A DNA stretch of 64,000 bases from Paenibacillus sp. yr247 (GTDB taxonomy: Bacteria > Bacillota > Bacilli > Paenibacillales > NBRC-103111): NCBI RefSeq assembly GCF_900103825.1, contig NZ_FNIF01000024.1, positions 1-64,000 on the forward strand, written 5' to 3'. A program made the translations under genes and the position numbers. The notes beneath the pieces are model-generated. The model was given only the letters and a program-made list of their open reading frames with translations, was not told the origin of the DNA and ran no database searches. This document shows positions 34,732-42,330 of the stretch, piece after piece (the stretch's first letter is position 1; each line of letters opens with the position of its first letter).

Positions 34732-34886
34732 AAAATGCGACTCGAGATATGTTCTTGTTTAACCCCTTGGCGAAGCCTGCAGGAGTAATTCATCCAAGGT
34801 ATTTATATAATAGACCGACCAATGCCCGCTTCTAATTTCGAAAGCTTATTAAAACGGGTTTAATCGTTGGGAGGGCTCACGTTCGA

Positions 34887-36359
34887 ATGAAAAAATGTCC
34901 ATTTCTGCTAATCGCCGCTTTCGTTACCTGCTCCATGGGCACCCATTCCGCCTTTGCCGCAAGCTTCGCAGACGTGCCGGAGACAAGCCCCTATCATGCA
35001 TACATAGAGGACTTAAAAACGCTCGGAGTCACCGACGGGATTGCGCCCGGTCAATATGGGCCGGAACAAACGTTGACCCGCGCCCAGTTCGCCAAATTCG
35101 CAGCATCCGCATTCAGCCTAAAAGACCCGGGCGGTTTAAGCACTTTTGACGATATCCGTGGCCACTGGGCGGAGCCCTACATTCGCGCGGCCACCCAGGC
35201 GGGGATCGTCGAAGGTACATCGGCGGCGGCCTTTTCCCCGGATCAGCCGGTCAGACGCGAAGAAGCCGCCTCCATGGTATGGCGATATGCAAGGAATCAC
35301 GGCCTGACCGTGGGTCCGGAGGTCGCTTTCTCCGACAAGCCCGCAGACTGGGCGCAGGAAGCCGTCAATACTGCCATTGGCCACCGTTGGTTCGGCCCGG
35401 ACGTCAGCCAGACCGCCGGCGGATGGTCGTACCGGCCCCACGATACGATGACCCGGCAGGAAATGGCAGCGCTGCTCGATCCGGCGTTGAAAGAGCTGTC
35501 GACCCCTAAAACCCCTGTGGCAACCGCCGAGCCTGCAGCTGTGGCCGCTCCTGAAAACCGCGCGCAGAAAAAGGCCACGTATGTATGGAATACCGGTACC
35601 TTTCTGCAGAACAAATCCGAGGTTTTGCAGTATCTGAAGCAGCACCGGATCAATCTCGTATTTTTGCAAGTGGACATCGATGTGCCGGCCAGTCAATACG
35701 CCGACTTTATTCGGGAAGCGGGCGCTCTCGGCATGGACGTGCATGCCATGGGAGGAGCGCCGAATTGGATCCTGCCCGACAACCAGCCGAAAATGTACAA
35801 ACTGATCGATTGGGTAAAAACCTACAATGCCAGCGCCGGGACCGATGCCCGCTTCAAGGGTATCCATCTCGACGTCGAGCCGTTCACCATGCCGGTCTGG
35901 ACCCAACAAAGCGATGCGCTGCTTGGGAACTGGCGGGATACGATCAGCGGCTTCGTACAGCAAACCAAAGCGGGTACCCTCGATTTGATTGCCGGAGCGG
36001 ACCTGCCGAGCTGGCTCGAGAAATTTAACGTGCCGGATGGGCAAGGCGGAAGAAGCACGTTGTCCGAATGGATGATCCGCCAGTTGGACCAAACGACCCT
36101 AATGGCCTACCGCGATAATTCGGAAGATATCCTCTCCAGCATTTCGACTGAAATGGACCAAGCGGACCGGAACGGCAAGTCCGTCATCGTCGCCGTCGAA
36201 ACGAAGCCTAGCGGCGAAGGCCCCATCACCTTCTTCACCAAAGGACAAGCCGTCATGATGCAGGAGCTCGGTAAAGTGACCGATACGCTTCAAAAGCGTC
36301 CCTCCTTCTCCGGCTGGGCCATCCACGAGTATGACAGCTGGATTCAACTAAAGGAGTAA
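34887..36359 (+). CDS. SLH-domain exoprotein with a glycosidase-like C-terminal domain
   Basis: 490 residues. Signal peptide (MKKCPFLLIAAFVTCSMG..AFA), three SLH repeats (about 28-210: FADVPETSPYHAYIEDLKTLGV; FDDIRGHWAEPYIRAA; FSDKPADWAQEAVNTA) that tether proteins to secondary cell-wall polymer, an Ala/Pro linker, and a C-terminal domain (about 240-490) with beta-alpha repeats such as INLVFLQVDID and GIHLDVEPF, which looks like a TIM barrel with a candidate acidic site. The substrate is unknown. The gene is GC-rich compared with both flanks. GGGAGGG precedes ATG. Confidence 0.82.
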   Translation: MKKCPFLLIAAFVTCSMGTHSAFAASFADVPETSPYHAYIEDLKTLGVTDGIAPGQYGPEQTLTRAQFAKFAASAFSLKDPGGLSTFDDIRGHWAEPYIRAATQAGIVEGTSAAAFSPDQPVRREEAASMVWRYARNHGLTVGPEVAFSDKPADWAQEAVNTAIGHRWFGPDVSQTAGGWSYRPHDTMTRQEMAALLDPALKELSTPKTPVATAEPAAVAAPENRAQKKATYVWNTGTFLQNKSEVLQYLKQHRINLVFLQVDIDVPASQYADFIREAGALGMDVHAMGGAPNWILPDNQPKMYKLIDWVKTYNASAGTDARFKGIHLDVEPFTMPVWTQQSDALLGNWRDTISGFVQQTKAGTLDLIAGADLPSWLEKFNVPDGQGGRSTLSEWMIRQLDQTTLMAYRDNSEDILSSISTEMDQADRNGKSVIVAVETKPSGEGPITFFTKGQAVMMQELGKVTDTLQKRPSFSGWAIHEYDSWIQLKE

Positions 36360-36376
36360 AGCGACGGTAAACATCA

Positions 36377-36442
36377 CTTACGAGAAACGATAGTTCAGGA
36401 CCGAAGGGCTGCTCTTTGTTATTTTTACGGGTAGATTAGCGA
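36377..36442 (+). repeat. Dispersed repeat R, copy 3
   Basis: CTTACGAGAAACGATAGTTCA, GAAGGGCTGCTCTTTGTT, ACGGGTAGATTAGCG; both arms are recognisable and the hairpin has decayed. Confidence 0.6.
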
Positions 36443-36542
36443 TTGTTCCTTTTATAGCAGGATATTCCACTCGATAAATCGAATAAAGATATAAATTGAA
36501 AACGGCCGGGTAAATCCTAAATCATGGGAGGGGGAAGAGTGT

Positions 36543-36959
36543 ATGGAAGAGAACGATAACGAAGAAATTTGGCACTTAACCCATACTATATTGAATGATG
36601 TCCAGATATCATTCAAAGCCAAAGGACTTTTTTTATATATTGTTTTAGCGAACGAGAAAAAGGGCCTTACCTTAGAAATGATTCAAAAAACGAGCAAAGA
36701 TAGTGAACGTTCTATTAAGATGGGGATTAACGAACTTGAAAAACATGGTTATGTGATCCGAAATATGCTAAAAAACGAAGAAGTCAGATGGACATATCAT
36801 CTAAACCGGAATATAAACAAGGAAAAAGAAGTAGAAGCCAAAGTATCAGATGTAAAGCAACATCCTCAAAGGAAGAAAAAAAGCACAAGAAGACGAACCA
36901 CAACCAAGAAAAACAGCTTCAATCATACTTTGAGCAATTTTTTCAAAGAATTTTTCTAA
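36543..36959 (+). CDS. Winged-helix protein with basic tail, phage/plasmid type
   Basis: 138 residues: a helix-turn-helix of the kind found at the N-terminus of replication-initiation/DnaD-like proteins (FKAKGLFLYIVLANEK, LEMIQKTSKDSERSIKMGINEL), followed by a Lys/Arg-rich tail (RKKKSTRRRTTTKK). SD GGGAGGGGGAAG. It stands alone and could be a remnant of a mobile element or a stand-alone regulator. Confidence 0.6.
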   Translation: MEENDNEEIWHLTHTILNDVQISFKAKGLFLYIVLANEKKGLTLEMIQKTSKDSERSIKMGINELEKHGYVIRNMLKNEEVRWTYHLNRNINKEKEVEAKVSDVKQHPQRKKKSTRRRTTTKKNSFNHTLSNFFKEFF

Positions 36960-37379
36960 AACCTTCCGGTTGATATAGTGTTGTTGTAAGATGCCCATTT
37001 TTTCTGTAATCGCATTTCTGCCTTGATTGTAGGAATTGTGTCAACATTTTTTGCTATCAAAGGTAAGTATCAACTTTAGTACACAGCATTATTTATCTTT
37101 GTTTAGGCACTTTAATTGGATTCCTAATGGTGATTTATGGAGGCAGCTTGTTATTTTATCCGTTAATTCCATTACTCAACTAACGGAAACGTTAGCTACT
37201 GAAGCATGACTGTATATATCCGTATTTCACGTACTGTGCTGTGCACTAGGTTGCTCAGTAAAGGAAATTGTGCAAAACCGGATAAGGGAGCTCTATTGTT
37301 TCCCCATCTCTAAGTAGGCAAAACCAAAGTGCAGCAACAGCGCGCCTGCCAAACTCCAGAAACGCAAATCTCAAACCTA
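36960..37379. other. Intergenic with a partial repeat R
   Basis: No gene. CAACTAACGGAAACGTTAGC at 37178 and AGGCAGC at 37141 resemble repeat R arms. An LTALVWLSLF-like reading near 37090 is too short to call. Confidence 0.4.
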
Positions 37380-38168
37380 CTACTTCTTCGTCTGTCTAAG
37401 CCCAAGCATATTGTCAACCGGCTTGCTAAGCTGCTTAAAAATAAACTTCGGCGCGATCCGGTTCATGAGCTTCAAGGCGTTGCTCTGGCCGGGCCGAATT
37501 TCAAAATCATCGTGCTCCATCCCTCTAATCGCGAACCCAACCATTTTGGACACGCTCATCGCTTTGCTCCCTGCCAAATCTGCAGGATCAAACATATCGA
37601 CCAGCGGTGTTTGCGTAAGCGGAGGAGCGAGTTCGAATACTTGGACTTTCGTGTGTTTGAGCTGTGCTCTGAGCGATTGCGTATACGAGTGAAGGCCGGC
37701 TTTCGCCGCGCAATATACGGGCGAGATAGGCAACGGTACGAACGCCAGGCCCGATGAGACGTTTATGATCGCCGCCGTTTCCTGCGTTTTCAAATGCGGC
37801 AGGAACTGCTTCACCATACGGATTGGGCCGCTCAGGTTCGTTTCAATCTCGCGGTTGATTTCGTCCAGATCGATCTCCTGATTATGAAGATTGATTTTCC
37901 GCATAAAACCTGCATTATTGATCAGTACATTGAGTTTGGGGAATTGCTTCACTACGGCATCATACAAAGATGCAATGGCCTGGGGGTTCCCCGCATCGCC
38001 TTGAAACGTATGAACTGCAGGCAGCTTTCTCTTCGTCGCATCGAGCTTTGCTTGATCCCGCCCTGTGATGATGACTGTGTTTCCAAGCTTCAAGAGCTGA
38101 TCCGCAAATTCATAACCGATTCCGGATGAGCCTCCGGTAATCAAAACCGTGTTGCCGCTCATTTTCAT
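37380..38168 (-). CDS. SDR-family oxidoreductase (DltE-like)
   Basis: 262 residues from MKMSGNTVLITGG. TGGSSGIG, NNAG, Ser in NVSSGL and the YCAAK active site are present. The DltE-like subgroup shares the LNVLINNAG and PVYCAAKAGLHSYTQSLR pattern. ATG 38168 follows AAAGGACGG; the longer in-frame start at 38213 is weak. Substrate unknown. Confidence 0.87.
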   Translation of the reverse strand: MKMSGNTVLITGGSSGIGYEFADQLLKLGNTVIITGRDQAKLDATKRKLPAVHTFQGDAGNPQAIASLYDAVVKQFPKLNVLINNAGFMRKINLHNQEIDLDEINREIETNLSGPIRMVKQFLPHLKTQETAAIINVSSGLAFVPLPISPVYCAAKAGLHSYTQSLRAQLKHTKVQVFELAPPLTQTPLVDMFDPADLAGSKAMSVSKMVGFAIRGMEHDDFEIRPGQSNALKLMNRIAPKFIFKQLSKPVDNMLGLRQTKK

Positions 38169-38584
38169 ATGATCCGTCCTTTCCAATCCCCTGAAATAGT
38201 TACTTTTCACCAATAAGTGTACATGAAGTTGCAGCAGATATGAAGCGTTTTTGACCCGTTGCGTACTCCCTTCATACAGAGGCGCTTTTTTTTATTCAAA
38301 CTCCATATTAATTCGTTCCACAGGAATACTAACGAAGAACCTTTAGTTCAATATTAAGATGAAGGCAGCCGGTCAAAGTTGATCGGCTGCCCTTTGCAAT
38401 TAAATCCAGTTTTAGAAAAAAGCGAATCAATATTATGGGGATATCTAGTAATATGGATATATAATAAACTCAGGGGTTTGCACCTTGGTTAGGACCCATT
38501 GCTGAGTGATGGACCGCATTGCTGGCCTCCACGCGCTGCGAACGCTTCGTGAATGCCGATAAAAATCGGCATTCACAGCCAAGC
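38169..38584. other. Intergenic between two minus-strand genes
   Basis: Holds repeat R copy 4 (38328-38396) and a perfect inverted repeat with 12-base arms, GTGAATGCCGAT-AAAA-ATCGGCATTCAC (38549-38576), just after the LLM stop codon. On the minus strand this hairpin lacks a T-run, so it may stabilise the mRNA end rather than terminate. Confidence 0.55.
38328..38396 (+). repeat. Dispersed repeat R, copy 4
   Basis: ACTAACGAAGAACCTTTAGTTCAA, then hairpin AAGGCAGCCGGTCAA-AGT-TGATCGGCTGCCCTT. Confidence 0.7.
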
Positions 38585-39649
38585 TCACCCCTGCGAGGCC
38601 CCGCGAGCAAGCTCCTTGTGGACGATCGGCGCGACCTTCGTGCCGAGCAGTTCGATGGTGCGCAGTAATTCGTGGTGCGGCATCGTGCTGACGTCCACGT
38701 GCAGGAGGAAGCGCGTTAGGCCCAGGTTCTTGCGAAGCAGCACGATCTTCTCCGCAACATACTCGGGATCGCCGACGTAGAGCGCTCCACGAAGGCTGCG
38801 GGCGGCGTCGAACGATTCGCGGGTGTATGGCGGCCAGCCGCGCTCGCGCCCAATAGTGTTCATCTGGGCTGCCGTCGACGGGTAGAACAAGTCGGCGGCC
38901 TTCTCGGTCGTATCCGAGATGAAGCCGTGTGAATGCGTCGCGATCTGCAGCTTGCTTACGTCGTGTCCGGCCTTCGCGGCCGCTTCCTTATAGAGGTTGA
39001 CTAGAGAAGCGAACCTCTCCGGCATGCCGCCGATGATCGCAAAGACGACTGGCAATCCTAGCATGCCGGCGCGAATCGCGGACTCCGGATTTCCGCCGGT
39101 TCCAATCCATACGGGCAACGGTTCCTGTACGGATCGCGGATAGACGCCCAGGTTGTCGATAGCGGGGCGGTGGCCGCCGCGCCAGCTTACTTTCTCCGAT
39201 TCGCGGATCGCGAGCAGAAGCTCCAGCTTCTCCTCGAATAGTCTATCGTAGTGGTTCAAGTCGTATCCAAACAATGGGAAAGATTCGATAAACGAGCCGC
39301 GGCCTGCCATAATTTCCGCCCGTCCATTGGACAGGCCGTCCAAGGTGGAGAAAGCTTGGTACACGCGAACCGGATCGTCCGAAGACAACACGGTCACGGC
39401 GCTCGAGAGCCGGATTCGTTTTGTCGTGGAAGCGGCAGCGGCCAGAATAACGGCTGGTGCCGAGCTCGCGTAATCCGCGCGATGATGTTCGCCGATCGCA
39501 TAGACGTCCAGACCGACTTGCTCGGCCAGATTAATCTCCTCAACCGCTTGTCGGAGCCGTTCGGCGTGGGTGACGCCGCCGGCTCTCGGAGCAGCCTCGA
39601 GGAATGTGCTTAGTCCTATTTCGATTGAAGAAGTTGTAAGATCGGACAT
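38585..39649 (-). CDS. LLM-class flavin-dependent oxidoreductase, copy 1
   Basis: 354 residues of the bacterial-luciferase-like fold: AEQVGLDVYAIGEHHRADY, TKRIRLSSAVTVLSSDDPVRVYQ, GRAEIMAGRGSF, VWIGTGGNPES. It uses FMN or F420-like cofactors in the family; substrate unknown. ATG 39649 follows AAGGGAG. Clearly paralogous to 60679-61722 (about the same length, same segments) but more GC-rich. Confidence 0.88.
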   Translation of the reverse strand: MSDLTTSSIEIGLSTFLEAAPRAGGVTHAERLRQAVEEINLAEQVGLDVYAIGEHHRADYASSAPAVILAAAASTTKRIRLSSAVTVLSSDDPVRVYQAFSTLDGLSNGRAEIMAGRGSFIESFPLFGYDLNHYDRLFEEKLELLLAIRESEKVSWRGGHRPAIDNLGVYPRSVQEPLPVWIGTGGNPESAIRAGMLGLPVVFAIIGGMPERFASLVNLYKEAAAKAGHDVSKLQIATHSHGFISDTTEKAADLFYPSTAAQMNTIGRERGWPPYTRESFDAARSLRGALYVGDPEYVAEKIVLLRKNLGLTRFLLHVDVSTMPHHELLRTIELLGTKVAPIVHKELARGASQG

Positions 39650-40220
39650 AATGATTCGCTCCCTTCTAGATACGCTTATTATACTTTATATTTTAATGTA
39701 ACTCAATAAAAGTAAGCGAAGACGGTTATCAGCTGACGTGATGTACATAATATCGGCACCGGAGCCACCCTCTTAACAAAGATTAAGCAGGCTGCCGATG
39801 ATAAGCTCGGTGGCCTGCTGTTCGATGAAGAAGAGGCATTTAAACAACTCAAAAGTGTTATAATTTCTGCAGGTTGGTTTACATACGATTTAAGTTAAAA
39901 TATATTTGAACATTGATTGGTACCTCGTGAGAATGGATTTTTGGCTCGATTTGTTTACTATTTCAATGGGAATAAGGAGCAGTTAGGTGATAATAAATTA
40001 GAAGTATCCGAGCTAATCGAACTAGCTAACCATACCTTTAATACTTTTTATTAAAGCTCGTCGATTACTAGAACGATATAAATGAATCTCGTAGAAGCGC
40101 TTTTATTAGTGTATGAACCACTGATTTTGACTCCACATCTTGGTATAATTTCAGGCCCAAAAGCAAAAACTAAATTGAATTTGAAGAATAAACCTTACCT
40201 TAAAAATGGAGGAGTTTTAT
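39650..40220. other. Intergenic with coding remnants
   Basis: No complete gene. An AGCAGGC..GCCTGCT inverted repeat lies at about 39787-39820 within a short frame reading LTKIKQAADDKLGGLL. TATAAT-like runs occur before the small acidic gene. Confidence 0.4.
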
Positions 40221-40391
40221 ATGAGTAACAGCTTAGATGCAATTAAAGCCGATCAAGCAAACTTTCTGGATAAAACTGAGGATGAAGTAAAAGAGGTTGC
40301 TGCTACAACTAATGTGAATGAAGCGGTAGAAGCCATCACGGCTCATATTAACAAATACGATGAGCAAGAAGAAGATGAGACAATTCAATAA
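40221..40391 (+). CDS. Small acidic protein, unknown
   Basis: 56 residues, MSNSLDAIKADQANFLDKTE..EEDETIQ, rich in Asp/Glu, no Cys. A very good SD (GGAGGAG, seven bases) supports translation from ATG 40221. It stands alone. Confidence 0.6.
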   Translation: MSNSLDAIKADQANFLDKTEDEVKEVAATTNVNEAVEAITAHINKYDEQEEDETIQ

Positions 40392-40479
40392 AGACTATCG
40401 ATATCTCGGCCAAATGAACTTCAAGATCTTATTGTTGATTGGCTGCTAGGAGATCAAACAGCATCCTTTGTTAAACTCC

Positions 40480-40578
40480 CGGGTAACTATAGTTAAACTG
40501 AATAATGAGCAGGTAGTCAGGGCCAGGACTGTCTGCTCATTTTTTTGTTAAAGTAAAGGGCAGTTTAGTTGAAAAAGG
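40480..40578 (+). repeat. Dispersed repeat R, copy 5, with terminator
   Basis: GGGTAACTATAGTTAAACTGAATA, hairpin AATGAGCAGgTAGTC..GACTgtCTGCTCATT with T7, TTGTTAAAGTAAAGGGCAGTTTAGTTGAAA. Complete left arm, hairpin and right arm. The hairpin can serve as the terminator of the small acidic gene. Confidence 0.75.
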
Positions 40579-40654
40579 AACTTAAATTTAAATCTCGAAT
40601 ATCTAATGTAATCGGATAGCTAAAAAGTTTGATGACAGACAGGAGTTAGATACG

Positions 40655-41002
40655 ATGATAAAAGGTTTTGGAGGAATATTTTGGAGAACGAAGAATCTTG
40701 AAGTTATAAAAAAATGGTACAGTGAAGTATTGAAGATTGAATTAGAAAATTGGAATGGGACTGTGATAAAACCCCAATTAGGAAATGAGACTATCTTTTC
40801 TTTCTTTACCGAGAATGACAGTTATTTTCCAACAGAACAACAAGTGATGTTAAATTTCCAAGTACATAATCTAAACGAGACTATTAAGCATCTTGAACAT
40901 ATTGGTGTACCTCTTGCAAAGAAAAAAGAGATTAGTGAATTTGGAAAGTTTATTTGGATTGAAGATCCTGAAGGTCGACTGGTCGAGCTTTGGGAGAAAT
41001 AA
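40655..41002 (+). CDS. VOC-family (glyoxalase-like) protein
   Basis: 115 residues, one vicinal-oxygen-chelate domain: GGIFWRTKNLEVIKKWYSEVL at the start and FIWIEDPEGRLVELWE at the end, the usual last metal-ligand strand. Function unknown. SD AGGAG. Confidence 0.8.
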   Translation: MIKGFGGIFWRTKNLEVIKKWYSEVLKIELENWNGTVIKPQLGNETIFSFFTENDSYFPTEQQVMLNFQVHNLNETIKHLEHIGVPLAKKKEISEFGKFIWIEDPEGRLVELWEK

Positions 41003-41027
41003 CGAGTTATAATTCATTTGCTATTGA

Positions 41028-41107
41028 GCTAACGGAAAACGATAGTGAAGAGCTTGCCTCGCGGCAGCTTCTTTTGTTAATGCAAGTAACGGGCAGCATT
41101 ACTAAAG
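41028..41107 (+). repeat. Dispersed repeat R, copy 6 (best conserved)
   Basis: GCTAACGGAAAACGATAGTG, hairpin AAGAGCTTGCC-TCGC-GGCAGCTTCTT, TTGTTAATGCAAGTAACGGGCAGCATTA. Confidence 0.72.
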
Positions 41108-41237
41108 ACTATTATCTATTGAATAACCTTAATTGTTGAAGTATGGATAGCAAATCCCTCATTGGCAGTAAATGGCCTGTGGGGGATATTTTTGTTTTTA
41201 GTACTTGCATAGCGAATACGATTGGCGGTGAGGAAAA

Positions 41238-41375
41238 ATGAGTGTTGTTTCAAAAATTGAGAATGACGAGGATGTTCAAATAATAAAAGAGTATACATTA
41301 TTGCCTATTTTGCTCGATATGTTAACCAGGGACATGGAGGAGCTGAAGATATATAAAGATAAAATCGTTTTATAA
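41238..41375 (+). CDS. Small hypothetical protein upstream of Y-polymerase remnant
   Basis: 45 residues, MSVVSKIENDEDVQIIKEY.., SD GAGGAAAA. With the next two frames it has the layout of a small-ORF/YolD-like/UvrX cassette found in Bacillales mobile DNA; that link is from gene order only. Confidence 0.45.
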   Translation: MSVVSKIENDEDVQIIKEYTLLPILLDMLTRDMEELKIYKDKIVL

Positions 41376-41399
41376 CCATGTTCTCTTTTATTTGGAGAG

Positions 41400-41606
41400 G
41401 TGGAGAGCGCTATTTACCCTCAATTACAAATGATTAAGAACAGTATGAATAAACGTGATATTAAAGTGCTAAGCACAACCGCGAATGCAGTTGGTATTAA
41501 GGTAGAATACAAAGTCCGAGGATACATCTATTATTTCACGATGCTTCGAAGTTTGGTCAAAGCAGAACTAATGACCACTCTAATGAACATGCGGAGGCGC
41601 GTTTAG
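41400..41606 (+). CDS. Small hypothetical protein
   Basis: 68 codons from GTG 41400, with VKVEYKVRGYIYYFTMLRSL in the second half. Its stop abuts the start of the Y-family polymerase fragment by one base, consistent with an operon. Confidence 0.5.
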   Translation: MESAIYPQLQMIKNSMNKRDIKVLSTTANAVGIKVEYKVRGYIYYFTMLRSLVKAELMTTLMNMRRRV

Positions 41607-41705
41607 ATGGGCAAAAAATACGAACGGACAATATTCCTATCCGACTGCCAGTCTTTCTATGCAAGCGTTGAAAAGGCGACTCAACCAGGTCAATTTATCA
41701 TCTAA
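41607..41705 (+). pseudogene. N-terminal fragment of a Y-family DNA polymerase (UvrX-like)
   Basis: MGKKYERTIFLSDCQSFYAS then VEKA and a stop after 32 codons. The DxxSFYASVE segment is the first catalytic motif of DinB/UvrX polymerases. GGAGG lies ten bases before ATG. The gene breaks off at about 41690, where unrelated DNA begins. Confidence 0.72.
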
Positions 41706-42330
41706 CAGATACTCTTCACCAGAGTTTGATTTAAAACAATCATTTTCAATTTATGTTACGTTACAATTTTTGTTTGGTTTACCTCGAACAATGCCGACTC
41801 TATATCGAAATTGGCCTCTTGATAGCATGATAGCAGCCGTTTCCATTTGCACTGCCAATTTATATTATAATAAAGAAATTTATTCTGATAGTCTCTCGGA
41901 GTTTGAGCAACAATCCTAGCGGAAATGAGCCTCTATTCGGGAAAAACAAGCATGGAAAACTTGGATATGAAATCCACTTTCAAAAAAGAGCATAGCAGGT
42001 CTCATTTTTTGAAAATGGAACCGAGGCTAGGAAGCAAGCGAAAACACATGTGTCTGCTGGGGCTCCAAGTTCTTTCTTACTGTGGAGCGTACCAAGCGTC
42101 GATGTGTTAGCACATCATAATGCTATACATGCGGATGTACCACATTTTGGTAGAGCAAGGCATCTTGCAGGAACAGACTGTTCGGCTCTCCATGAGTGGA
42201 CAGGTCCGCTTAAAACGCTTCTGGGATTTGTCGTAGCCATTACGTTTTATTTAGCATACAGGTCGCGAAGAATCGTCGCCGACAAAGCGTTGGTAGTCCG
42301 AATGTGGGATGAAAATGGAGGAAGGCTATT
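41706..42330. other. Unassigned stretch before the FkbH gene
   Basis: Several open frames, none recognised. The longest (42050-42424) contains a hydrophobic segment TLLGFVVAITFYLAYRSRR and may be a fragment of a membrane protein. It overlaps the start of the next gene. Confidence 0.35.

Noticed and set aside
38549-38576. Rho-independent terminator for the LLM gene
   Set aside because: The 12-bp inverted repeat is perfect but no T-run follows it on the minus strand, so I list it only as an inverted repeat.
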